From positions 2,440,501-2,504,500 of the forward strand of contig NC_091247.1 in NCBI RefSeq assembly GCF_042477335.2: a DNA stretch of 64,000 nucleotides, written 5' to 3'. Positions within the stretch are counted from its first letter, which is position 1. The number at the start of each line of letters is the position of its first letter. Origin of the DNA: Ovis canadensis. Lineage: Eukaryota; Chordata; Mammalia; Artiodactyla; Bovidae. The notes beneath the pieces were generated by a model. The model did not search any database, was not told where the DNA came from, and saw only the letters and a list, made by a program, of their open reading frames with translations. This document shows, piece after piece, positions 10,801 through 22,300 of this stretch. The translations under genes and the position numbers were made by a program.

Positions 10801-12360
10801 TACAATTAAGCTTCAACAGCCACGTGGGCCTAACGGCCAGCGGGTAGAATGGCCCTGGGGCATCCTGGGGCCGGCTCAGGCCAGGCACCCCCACCTCCCA
10901 GGCTGTCTCCACACTGAGCCTGCGTGGGCACACTTCAGCCTGGCTCTCCAGGCCTGGCACCCTAGCAGCCCTCACCCCCATGAGCCCGGGGAGCCTTCGT
11001 GGGCGGACGGGGAGAGAAAGACCCAGAGGAGGAGAGTAGGTTGGCAGCGCCACGCAGCAGAGGGCAGAATGGGACCCCTGGCTGCTGGGCCCGCGTCGCT
11101 CCCATCCTGCAGAAGGTGGGCAAGCCTGATGGTGCACAGGGGGCCTAGCTGAGGGGGCGCCCAGCCCTGGCCACAAACGTTTCCCTGGCTGGCCTCGTTC
11201 GGTCCCCATGAGGCGCGGGGGTGCTGCCTGGGTCCTCAGGGGAGGCTGGTGGCTGGAAGCCTGGGGTCTGTCATCACACAGGCCCAGGGTCACCTCCAGG
11301 CCCCCCACACATGCTGGGTGACCCTGGCACCTGGCTATAGGTGTCTGAGCTCCCCCATCTGTCAGTGGGAGGAGAGACAGTGTGTCCTGGGCTTGTGGGT
11401 GAGTTAATGCAGAACCAGGGTACATGTTCTTACAGATGACCCAGGTGGGATGCTCTGTGTGGGGCAGGGGGCGGCAGGGGCCTGTGCGTGGAACAAACCA
11501 CACTCCACCCCCAAGGAAGAGAGCGACCAGCCCGAGGGCCACAGTGAGTGCGGGGGAGGGCGTGTCAGTGGGGGTGGCAGAAGGTTCTGAACTGGGAGCG
11601 ATTCCTGGTTGCCACTAATCCTCCTGGGACCCTGGGGGTGGGGGGCGACTTTCTCTCCTGTGGACCTGGGCTCGCCCCTGGGTGAGGCTGGGGTGGGGCA
11701 CCACTGGTGCCTCCCAGGGTCTGAGGAGCAAAGCGATGGTGCCCAGGAGGGGCTGGGTGGGGGTGAGGCCAGGGGTCACCTCCAAGCCCTCTCCCAGAGC
11801 TCCGGGCTGACGGGACCCCTCAGAGGGAGGGGACTTCCTGGGCCAGACAGTCAAGGCCACCAGCTAGGTGAGCTGCAGCTGCCCTCCTGAGGCCAGGGCC
11901 CTGCGGGGAGGAGCCTCGCGCTCTGCTGTCCCCCGAGGCTCTAAAGATGACAGAGAGCTGGCTGCTCTGCAGCCTCTGTCTGGCCTGGCAGCTCACAGCA
12001 TCGCGGCCTGACTCATGGCAGGGGCAGTGTGATTTACAAGACCCGGTGCGCAGCGCCTGGCCTGTAATGAAGTGCTGGCAGGAGGAGAAATGGCGCTTAG
12101 CGGGCGGCTGTTGGGGTGTAAGGGGGCGCCCCGAGGCCCATCCATCACCCTCTCTCTCTAGAAGCTGCACAGCGTTTTGCTGAACTGGCTGAACAGAACT
12201 GAATCTGTCACTCCAGGCAGCAACTATCAGAGAGCTGGACTTGGCCTGAAACGAGCGGCAGCTGAGAGGGAAGGAAGGTGGAGACGACCAGGAGGCAGAG
12301 CCTGGCCAGGCAGCGCCACCCTGCACTAGCTGTCGCCGGGTGCCAGCCCCAGGCGCGAGC

Positions 12361-12366
12361 TTTATC
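12361..12366 (-). terminator. Candidate DBH polyadenylation signal (GATAAA variant)
   Basis: TTTATC on the plus strand reads GATAAA on the DBH strand, about 850 nt after the DBH stop, a distance comparable to the 3' UTR known for human DBH. No AATAAA or ATTAAA was found between the stop and this point. The call is tentative. Confidence 0.3.
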
Positions 12367-13211
12367 GTCTCAGTAACCTGCGCAACACTGGCCCCGTCTT
12401 GCAGATGAGAAGACCGAGGGTCGGGGAGGCGGGGCCGGCCTTCTAACGTGGGTCTGATTCCAGGGCTTGCTTGCTGTCACTACCTGTCCCACCGCAGAGA
12501 GAAGTGACCCCGGCCATCAACCCCATCTCCCAGGGAGCTGGCACCCAGATCCTGGTCTGGATCCTTGCCGTCGCATCCTTTTGGTGGTGGTGAGAGCTGT
12601 TCTTAGGGTTTCCCTTTAGGTAGGCGAAAATATCTATTTACCCTGCAATGGAGCAATTTCCCAGGCGAGTCTCTAACTAGCTAAGCGGTTTGTCCTGCCC
12701 CCGTCGGCAGGGAAGACACCCACTGCGACACGCGAGCCAGTCTGCAGGGACACGTTTAAGTACAACAGCGCTTGTACCCGTCACACGCCAACACCGATCA
12801 CCCTCCGCGGGGGCTGGGGACGCGGGGCCGGGGCAGCTCTCGGGAGTCTGTGGCTCGTGTCCCAGGAGACGGGCCCCCCCTCCACCGCCCCAGCGAGATG
12901 GCAGCGGACTCTCGGAGCACTGGACTCTAGACCTCCAAGAGGGGTTACCCTCATGCTGTGTCAGAGGGTGGGCAAGGGTCTCGGTCCACCTGGGCCTTGG
13001 TGGGTCAGCAAGAGTGGTCATGGGACCCTCTCAGCCATGCAGGGGGTCCCCCGGGGAGAAAGCTGGACTGGACCCTGTTCTCAGGCGGTGGCTTGGTTCA
13101 GCCCTCCATGCTGGGCTGTTCCATGGGGGTCTTCACAGAGTATGGGGAGCACAGAGCCGGCCTGAGCCCGCAGGGACAGTATGGTGGCAGGAGCGAGGAG
13201 ACCGCCCACGC

Positions 13212-13343
13212 TCAACCTTTGCCCTCCCCGATGCTGAGTACAGTGGGGCCAGTGGGACTCTGAGCTCGGCTGGCCGGGCAGTGCGGGGTGGGCTCTTCCA
13301 GCCTGGATACGATCTCAGGCAGGGGCTGCTGATTCCACTCGCC
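13212..13343 (-). CDS. DBH: DBH exon 12 (residues 568-610 and stop)
   Basis: Acceptor TTGCAG at 13344. It encodes [20 protein letters not shown] to VLSIGEGKG and TGA at 13214-13212. C589 pairs with C147 in the family structure. Confidence 0.97.
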   Translation of the reverse strand, partial: GEWNQQPLPEIVSRLEEPTPHCPASRAQSPTGPTVLSIGEGKG

Positions 13344-16300
13344 CTGCAAGGAAGGGACGAGGAGGTAAACGGAGGCTGGAGGGGTGAAGTGGGGGCCACC
13401 TCCCCCGGCACTTCTCCCAGTGACCCCGTGGGTTCCTGCCCTTAAACTCACCTTCTCCCAAACCAAAGCAAACCGCCCATTGCTACGTGGGGGTCCTCAC
13501 CTGGGAGCCAGGGTTGCCCCTATCTGCCTGCTTGGCCACACTTCACTTCATTCAGGAAAGCAGTCAGAAGGCCTGGGTGCAGCCTGAGTTTTCAGCCACT
13601 GTCCCCACCCCCCGACTCATACACACGGCTGCGTCAAATGCCCCACTTCAACCACATCAGACGTCGGCCCCAAGCTGCTCTTTGGTGATCCAGTGTTGGC
13701 CCTCCCTTGGGGCTGGGAACGTTCGATTAGCGATTAGTCCAGCTCCCAGTGCTTCCAGGAAAGCTGCCTTGCAGAGTCGCAGGTCGCGGAGCCTTCTCCA
13801 CCTAACTCAGCCCCAGCCCAGGCCCTGGGCCCTGCCAGGAGCTCGCAGGGGGTGAGCAAGCTGCCTTTGGATCCCGGTGGGTCCCAGATGAGGAGGGAAC
13901 CCAGGCTGCAGCCTCAGACCCTGATTTCTCACCGCCCCCGCCCCCTGAGCACTGTGTTGTTAGGCTCCAGGGGCAGCTGTGGATGCCCCGTTCACACCAC
14001 CGAGGTTGGTCCCCTGATGCGCCGGCGTCCCCCGCAGAGGGCGAGAGGGCGGCGCCTCCAGGGGCAGTGGTCAGCGCCCCCCGCAGGCTGTCGGCTATCT
14101 GTCTGGGCCCCTCTCACCACCTGCTCCTTGCTTTGTGTGAGTGCTTCTTGCCAGCTCCTTGGGGGTGGAGCCCTGTCACCCACTGGGCTCCTCTAGGGGT
14201 TCTGGGGTACAGGGCGGTGGGCAGACTCAGAACTTGCTGCTGGGTGTCCGGAAGGGGTGACGGCGTGGCCAAGGGCAGCCGGCCAGCCCCAGCCACATGC
14301 ACCCTCCCCCCAACATGGGCAGGTACAGCTGGCAGCAGACAAACCACACGCACGCGCACGCACACACACACGCACACGCACGCACACGCATGCACACGCA
14401 CACGCATGCACACGCATGCACACACACGCACACACCAGGAGGCACCCCTGGAAACGGACCCCCCCAGACACACGTACGTGCACACACACACGCACACACA
14501 CGCACGCACACGCACACACACACGGGGAGGCACCCCTGGAAACGGACGCCCCCCCCAGACACACGCACGTGCACACACACACGCACACGCACGCACACAC
14601 CGGGAGGCACCCCTGGAAACGGACGCCCCCCCAGACACACACACGTGCACACACACGCACACACACGCACGCAGACGCACGGCAGGCGCACCTGGAAGCG
14701 GACGGCCGAGGACTTGTTGCAGTGCATGGAGATGGGCGCGAAGCCGTACAGGGCCTTGAGCACCTCGCGGTTGAAGGAGTTCCAGGGCACGGAGGCGAAC
14801 TGCTCGGGGACAGACGCCTGGGGGCAGGTGCAGACTTCCTCGCTGTTGAACCTGGTGCAAGAAGAAGCCGCCCAGAGTGGGGTTTGGGGGAGCAGAGGGG
14901 AGCCCAGCAAGGCACAGGTGATGCCTCCCTGCAGAGGGGTGGGGCCCCCAGAGTGGACCTGAGGCCACAGCCTTCCGGCACACTGCCCTGGCCCTGCCTC
15001 CTGCCCTGACGACTAATGGGTTTCATCTGTGCCATCTTGGGTCACTTGGGAACGGCTGCTCCAGGGCTGGGTGGAGGGCTCCTCAGGCCAAGTCGAGACT
15101 CGATAGGAAGCAAGTATGGGGATCGATTGGTGATGCCTGCCACGGGCGCCTCAAGGTGAGTGGGGGCCTGATTGCCAGGTTCCTGCTCACCTTGCTCCTG
15201 GGCTCCCTGCTTTTGCCCAGGGCCTGGAGGGTTTGGGGTTGGGGGGCGCGTTCGGGGCTGGAAGGCACAGCGGGCACACTCCCCGTGGAGCCGTCACCTG
15301 TTCACAAGGTGGAAATACTTCTGCAGGAAGCCGGGGTCCACGGCGCTCTTGCAGAGCTCCAGCTGCGTCTGGGGGTAGTAGTGCATGTAGTTGACACACA
15401 TCTCCTCCAGGATCCCGAAGCCGCCCTGCAGGGTGGAGAAGACGCCCGTCGGCGCCAGCGCACCAGCATTAGCCCAGATGCTGCTGTCCAGGCTCCCTGG
15501 GCGTGCAGTGCTGTCACGCACACACACGTGCACCCACTCATCACACGAGGCCGGATCGTGTTCTGAGTGGGCAGAGGCGCTGCCCTCCTGGAGTCCTCAG
15601 CCTTTGCCGGAGAGACAGACATCAAAGCAGCCAGCCGGCACGCGCAGCTCAGGCAGCGACGCCTCCTCCGCATCCCCAGCTTTACTCCACCTTTACGGTC
15701 GCAGGAGTCAGGTGTGGCTGGCGTGTCTCCCTGGGGGCAGGGAGCCCCCTCACGCCCCCGGCCTCTCCCCAGCGTGGCTCCGGGGCTGACACACGTCTCT
15801 GGCAGTGGCTCTCCGACTAGGGCAGCCATCAAAATAACCCAGGTAGCTCGTTAGAGCAGACATCGCTGGGAGTCACCACCCAGCCTGGGGAGGAACTGAT
15901 GAGTTTATGTGTTTTTTTTACCGAGTACCCAGGTGATGTTTGAGGGCAGGAGGAGGAGAAGGGGACGACAGAGGATGAGATGGTTGGATGGCATCACCGG
16001 CTCGATGGACATGAGTTTGAGTAAGCTCCAGGAGTTGGTGATGGACAGGGAGGCCTAGCATGCTGTGGTCCACGGGGTCACAAAGAGTCGGACATGACTG
16101 AACTGAAGAGGGGATGCTAATGCTGGCCCAGGGCCCACAGCCTGAGAGCGGAGCTGAGAGTGGTGCCCAAGCCCTGCGGCACGGGGCGGGCGGGACATTG
16201 GGGTGACTTACCACGGTGGCCAGCCTCCTGTCTTCCGTGTTGTACGTGCAGGAGGTGATGAGCACGTCTCCCTGGAGGGCCGAGCCGACAGACGCCCTCA

Positions 16301-19300
16301 GCACCTGCCCGCCTGGGGTCCAGGTGCGCTGGGCCGGACCCACGAGTGGCCACAGCAGCCGGTCCCCCCCGAGGAACCTGACGGTGGCCCCCGGGGTCCC
16401 CACACATGAGGACCACCCTGGAGTGTCCCCAGGGAGTGACGACCAGTCGACTTCTCTGGCTTCTTCCTACTGGGGCTACAGGCCAGTTGGTGGCTGCATG
16501 GGGCTGGTCGGGCGGCACAGCCTGCATTTGGGCGAGCCCCCACCCTGCCCAGGAGTGCCCTGCTGCTTGGTCAGCGACCCCCCGGTGAGCCCCAGGCCCT
16601 CATCTCTCCTGAAGCTCTCGGGTCTGTGGTCCGCGGATCAGGCAGGAGGCCTGTGACCCTGAGAGCCCTCTGGTTCTGGCTCCTCCAAGGGCCCCCTGTG
16701 CAGCCCCGGGGGAGTCTCAGACCTGGTTCTGGAAGGCCTCCCACGGCCTCTGCCTCCCCATCCTTCCTGCCCTCCCCCTACCTCGGTCTCCTGCCCCGAA
16801 CCGGGCACTCACCGGGTGGACAGACACGACCTTCCTCAACATGCGGATCTCCTGGGGTGGGCAGAGCAGAGGGTGGGGAGGGGCAAGGACGAGGCAAGAC
16901 CTCAGAGTCCTGCAGGCCCAGTGCCCCCCCGCCTCCCGCCGCCCCACGACCTTCTGGGGGACGCCGAGATGGCTAAGTGAGGCCTCCGGCCGGGAGGCCA
17001 TTAGCGCAGGAAGGTGAGCGGGGGATGGGGGTGTCGGAGGAGAGGCGGGCCTGGCGGGGCAGGGAGGGCGGGGCCGGGGTCCCCACCTGGAAGTGCGGGC
17101 TGTAGTGGCTGTCCCTGTTCACGACCTCTGCCTCCCGGCCGTCCCTGGCCAGCACCGTGACCACCTTCCGGCCCGTCAGGTGCGTGTGAAGCTGCGAGGC
17201 GAAGACGTGGATCCCCGAGGGGGGCAGGGCCTGCGGGGCGGGCGGGCTCAGGGCCTGGCACCCACGGGCGGCCTTGCGCCTGGGCAGCTCTGGCCCTTCC
17301 CGGCCCTGACCATCCCAGCCGTGGCCGGGCAGCCCTAGGGAGACGGGCTGGCCCTCACATCACCCCCAGGGCAGAAGACGACGTCCCAGATGCTCCCCCG
17401 GCGTGACGCTCACGCGGTTTAGACGGAGAGCGTCCTAAAACAATTACATTCACCGAGCGATTTCTCCACCACACGTCGTCTCCCTGACCTCGCACCGCCG
17501 TGCCGTGCCGTGCACACGGTGACCACAGGCAGTGACCAGAGGCTGCGCCTCTGCGGGTCACCCGACTCCCCCTCCGTGCCTCCAGCTTGCTCTCCGCCAG
17601 CCACCACCCCTGCCCTCGGTCATCACGGGTACGCTCTGGCCCCTTCGCAGTGATGGAGGGCTGGGAGACCTTATGGACACGTGTGTGACAACTGGGAGCC
17701 CCTGACGACGGGTGGGACCCTGGGTCTCTCCCCTCCAGTCCCCAGAGTCCAGATGTGTGACAGCTTCAGGGGGGTTGCCATCTTGGGGCCTGTGGTCGAA
17801 AACACGGTGCTTCTTCTGGGCTTGTCTTCGGCCGGGTTGTCTAGACCGGGACAGACTTCCGACTGCGGAAGCTGGGCCCCTCGGGGGTCTGCCAATGGAG
17901 ACGAGACCCCCACTCTTCCAGAAGCCCTTCCATGAGTGTCCACAGAAATGTGATTTTCCCAAAGAACGTACTATTTGAAGGGGAACAAGAACACGGAGCT
18001 CTCTTTGTTTTGTACTTAGAGACTCTGCAGAGAGAAGGCACGCAGGCCCTCGTTTCCAGGCTGGCGAGAGGTGTGCCCAAGGTCAGCGGGTCAACACGCC
18101 CCGGGTCCTGCCGGCACAGGAGGCCCGGGCCCTTCATACGGCCAGGAGTCACCGTGTTCTGGGGATGCGGGACGCGGTCAGACGCGGCTGTGGTTACAGT
18201 TCCTCAGCCTCGTCTCAGATGGAGCTGATCCTCCGTGGACGCTGATGAAGCCCATGAGCCCACCGGCTCTGTCTCAAGGGCACCTTGCTTGCCTAATGCT
18301 TCGAGGAGTCCCCCCACCATGAGGGACAAATCCCAGGGGATCCACTCATGGGAAGACAAGTCTGCTCTAAACCTCACCGCAGAGCAGGCTGCATCTGACT
18401 TCTCGCTCTGCAACGGCAGGCACCATGGCCCCCGCGGGCCCCAGGCTCCTCATCTGTTGGCTGGAGACGCTAACACCTGGCGCTGTGAGAGCGAAGGGGC
18501 CACGCGGGAGAGGGTGTTCGCAGCATTCATGTGGACTGAGAAGCAACATCCGCCAAATAGAAACCACCAGAGAAAGACAGAGAGCCCGCCGGAAACCCTG
18601 GGCAAAGTTACGAGCAGATATTCACAGAAAAGAAGGGCAAGTGGCCTAGAGGTCGGTGCCAAGGTCCTCAGCTTCTATAAATGCGTCCTGAGGTCAGTCG
18701 CTCAGTCGTGTCTGACTCTTTGCCACCCCAGGGACTGTAGCCCGCCAGGCTCCTCTGTCCATGGGATTCTCCAGGCAAGAGTCCTGGAGTGGGTAGCTTA
18801 TCCCTTCTGCACGGAAACTTCCTAACCCAGAAATCAAACCAGGGACTCCTGCACTGCAGGCGGATTCTTTACCAGGTGAGCTACCAGGGAAGCTTACTTC
18901 TATAACTGGGGGAATTCAAATGGAACAGCAGGGGCGTTTTTCTCCCAGTGATCGACACGCTAAGACACTGATAACATGGTTGGTGGGTGAGTCTGGGGCC
19001 CCGGGCACACCCCAGTTCTGTGGGGGAAGGAAGCGCCTAGTGGGCTTTCTGGGGGCCGTTTTGCCGGAGTTAACCCAGTGAAAGCTTACATCCCCGTGCA
19101 CAGAAGCTGCACCTCTAGAATCCACCTGGCACACGTTTCCCGAGTGCCCAGAAATTCCCTGGAGGGTTTCTTCTCATCAGTGGGAAGTTAAGGCAGCCTG
19201 GATGGTGGTGATGAGGGGACAGGTCAGCCCTGGCCGGAACTGGGGGAGGCAGGGGGCACGGAGGACCCAGAATCTGGGGAGCCCCTTTCACTCCTCCGGA

Positions 19301-22300
19301 AGCGCCGGCCCTCCCTCCGCTCGGGAGACTGACGTTACCTGTGCCCACCTGCCCCCCGCAGCCCTGGGCACCAGTGCTTGCTCACGCGCTCTGCCCTGGG
19401 TGCCTGGCTGACTCAGGTGATGAGGTTCCCGCTTCATCCGTGCCGCGCGTCGGTTAAAGGGCAAGTCACGGACGAACTGCTCAATCTGTTTCGAAGCACG
19501 CACATGAACGGGCTCGTAGCAACAAGCAGGGGAAACGTCTAGAAGGGCACAAAAGACCCAGGGACTGGCAGCCAGGGAGGGGGGACGCTGTGCTGAGGGG
19601 GCCTTGGTGGCTGGCTGCACTGCGCGTGCTTTTCCGCGGTGGATGCACGCCTGTCTCACTCATGGCTGAACTCGCATTTTAAATGCTGGCTGGGGTGTGC
19701 ACTGAGTGCTTGCGTGCTACGTTGCTTCGGTCGTGTCCGACTCTTTGTGACCCTTTGGACTGTAGCTTGCCGGGCTCCTCTGTCCATGGGATTCTCCAGG
19801 CAAAGTATTGGAGTGGGTTGCCACGCCCTCCTCCAGGGGATCTTCCTGATCCAGGGATTGAACCCGAGTCTCTTACGTTTCCTGCATTGGCTGGCGGGTC
19901 CTTTACAACCAGCCCCACCACCAAGTGGGGGCCCACAGTTATTGCTAGAGAGGGTGGTACAGAGCTCGCGGCCGCAGGAAGGCTCCTTGGCGGCGAGGGG
20001 CTGGGGGAAGCTGCGGAAGCTTCAGGGTGGGGGGGAACGAGGTCACAGCTGCCGCCCTTGGTGCCCACCCTCGGGCCTCAGCAGGGGGAGCGGGCGGTGC
20101 CTGGCCCCACCCCGGCTCCGGCCACTCACCAGCTGGGTGCACTTGTCTGTGCAGTAGCCGGTGAGGACGAAGGCCGTCTCCCGTGGGGGGATGGCCATCA
20201 CAGGCGTGTACACCAGGCCCAGCTCCATGATGCCCGCGTCGAAGCGCCGCAGCGTGGCCGTGTAGTACAGGCGGATGCCCGAGGAGTCGCGCCGGCCTGG
20301 GGGGAGGAGGGATGGAGGTGAGCAGAGGCCCTGGCCCCCAGCCCCGCAAAGTGACCCCTAGCCGCCCTCAGCCAGGAGGCACAGGGCACCCGCGCCTGCT
20401 GCCCCCTGCCTTTGTCCCCACACCCGTTTACTCCAGGCAGACGCCATGGTTACCGGAAGGCCAATTCACGCATCCCGCGCAGTTCCCGTAGGGAAAGAAA
20501 GAGCTATTGTTTCTGCGAAAATGAGGCGAGTGCTCTGGGAAGACTTAACTAAGGCAGCAAACGAAAACCCAAAACGGTGCTGTTGAACCGGGTGGGGCGA
20601 GACGCCTGCGTGGGTTTGGGAAGCTGGCCAGTCCCTTCGAGGGCTGGGCAGGCGCTATTGATGTTCTTCCCATGAGTTCACAGGGCCCTGAGCTGGAATC
20701 CACCCTCAGTGCGAACCGCTCAGTTTGGGCAGAGAGGAGGGCACGGCCTGTCTCACAGAGGGGCCTCTGCCCCAGTGCAGGTGAGCGGGGGTCTGGGTGG
20801 TGAGGTCAGCAGGAAGTATTTAAGACATGTCCTTCTGGGGCTCCCTCCATTGATTCCTGTCCTGCAGGGCTGACCTGGGGCTTGCATCTCCTGGGAGGAC
20901 GTCCCAGGAGAAAGCTGAGAAGGAGGGTGGGCTCCTGGGGCGAGGTCCTGGAGCTCCTCCGGCTCACACACCGCGCTGGGCTCCGTTTGCTACAGTGTGC
21001 TGTGTGGTCTCCCGCAAGTTGCTGTCCCCCTCTGGGCTCGAAGTCAAAGGCCTCATCCGAAGAAGAATCATCGCTTCTGCCCATCACGGTCCAGCCACAC
21101 CTGCCAGCTCTTCTTGCTCTCGGCTAATTGGCGAGCCCCAAATCTTCCTGGGCAGCCTCCCAGTGGTCATGTGAAGCTGATGGCCGGAGGTCCGGGGATG
21201 CTGGCACCCACAGGCCTCTAGCGGCTCCTTCCTGCCCTCTGCCTGCCCGGAATCGCTCAGCAAGGCCCTGAGCAGTTCAGGGCTGGTCCCATCGGGGAGG
21301 AGTGGAGGCTGGACATGGCCCACCCCCTCGGGATATGCAGGAGAGCTGGGAGCCAGGCAGGGAGCCCATGGAACTGAAGAATCATTGTCCCACGTTATAG
21401 ATGGGGAAACTGAGGCTTGGAGCCTGAGCTGAAGTCGCTGCTCAAGAACCGCAGGGCTGGGAAGTAGCCGAGCTGGGACACAGCCCACGGCACCTTTGGG
21501 GCCGGGCTGTCTCCCTGCTCAGCTGCTCTGAGATGGAACCAAAAACACCCCCTCTGCCTCCCACCCCCTTGCACCAGCCACCACCCCCACCCCCCAACCA
21601 CCACCACCGCAGTGTCCAAACTCAGCCTCTGTGTCTCTGGGCTGATTACATCAGAGGATAATAATAAAAAGGGAGATGCAATTGGTTAAAATTCAGACAG
21701 GGATTAAATAATGAAATAATTGTGGAATTTTGATATTTATAGAAAAGAGACCCATCTCCAGATTTTGCGAAGCGACAGGAGCATCCTTATATTTGGCAGA
21801 GGATCCATAAATACAAGCAGATAACCAGGAAGAGACAGACTCCCTTGACGTTTAAGGAGTTTTCGAAAATCCATTTGCTTTCGGGTTTTAAATGAGCCGT
21901 AAATCCCGTACCACGCTAAGGCCCAAGCTGACTTATGGTCCTCTCTGTGCACGCGGCAGATAATTCTAGCGGTGGCAGAAGGTATTAATTATGCGGCCGG
22001 GAAGAAATCGCTGGCGGCTACCGGTCAAGCACACCCCCGGAGCCTGCACCCCGTTGGGAGCGCTGTGTCCTGAGCCTTCACAGCCCCAGAGCGGCCGAGC
22101 GAGTGAGTGAGCACGGGCAGGGCGAGGGTGCCCCACGCCCGGTCACACCACCAGGGAGAGATGGGCTGGGCCCAGCCTGGAGCTCAACTTCTTATCAGAC
22201 TGTTTCTGCCCTTCACTTACACAAATGAAAAATGTCATTTAAAAAAAGTGAGTGAGAAGAAGCCTGTGTGGCTATATGTGGCGGAAGACGCCGGTGAAAC

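Larger units (their letters stand above)
7650..12340. other. Intergenic region between the convergent SARDH and DBH 3' ends
   Basis: No gene was recognised. It contains the inverted duplication at 8431-9548, a short AT-rich stretch with a minus-strand AATAAA at about 10,780-10,810, a MIR-like trace near 11,330-11,400, and a less GC-rich stretch at 11,930-12,310 that might be a conserved element. The open frames here show no family features. Confidence 0.6.
17231..20129 (-). other. DBH: DBH intron 6
   Basis: It holds two Bov-tA SINEs (18692-18893 and 19716-19926), both antisense to the plus strand and therefore in the same orientation as DBH. The rest is unremarkable GC-rich DNA. Confidence 0.75.

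Noticed and set aside
11930-12310. Less GC-rich block considered as a DBH 3' enhancer or extra exon
   Set aside because: Has a TGACTCA-type site and a moderately distinctive composition, but no splice-bounded frame and no recognised motif cluster; too weak to list as a finding.
14114-14983. 289- and 280-codon minus-strand open frames rich in Cys/Val/Arg and their His/Thr-rich plus-strand shadows
   Set aside because: They translate the CA/CG array of DBH intron 11. Only 14692-14851 is genuinely coding, as DBH exon 11.
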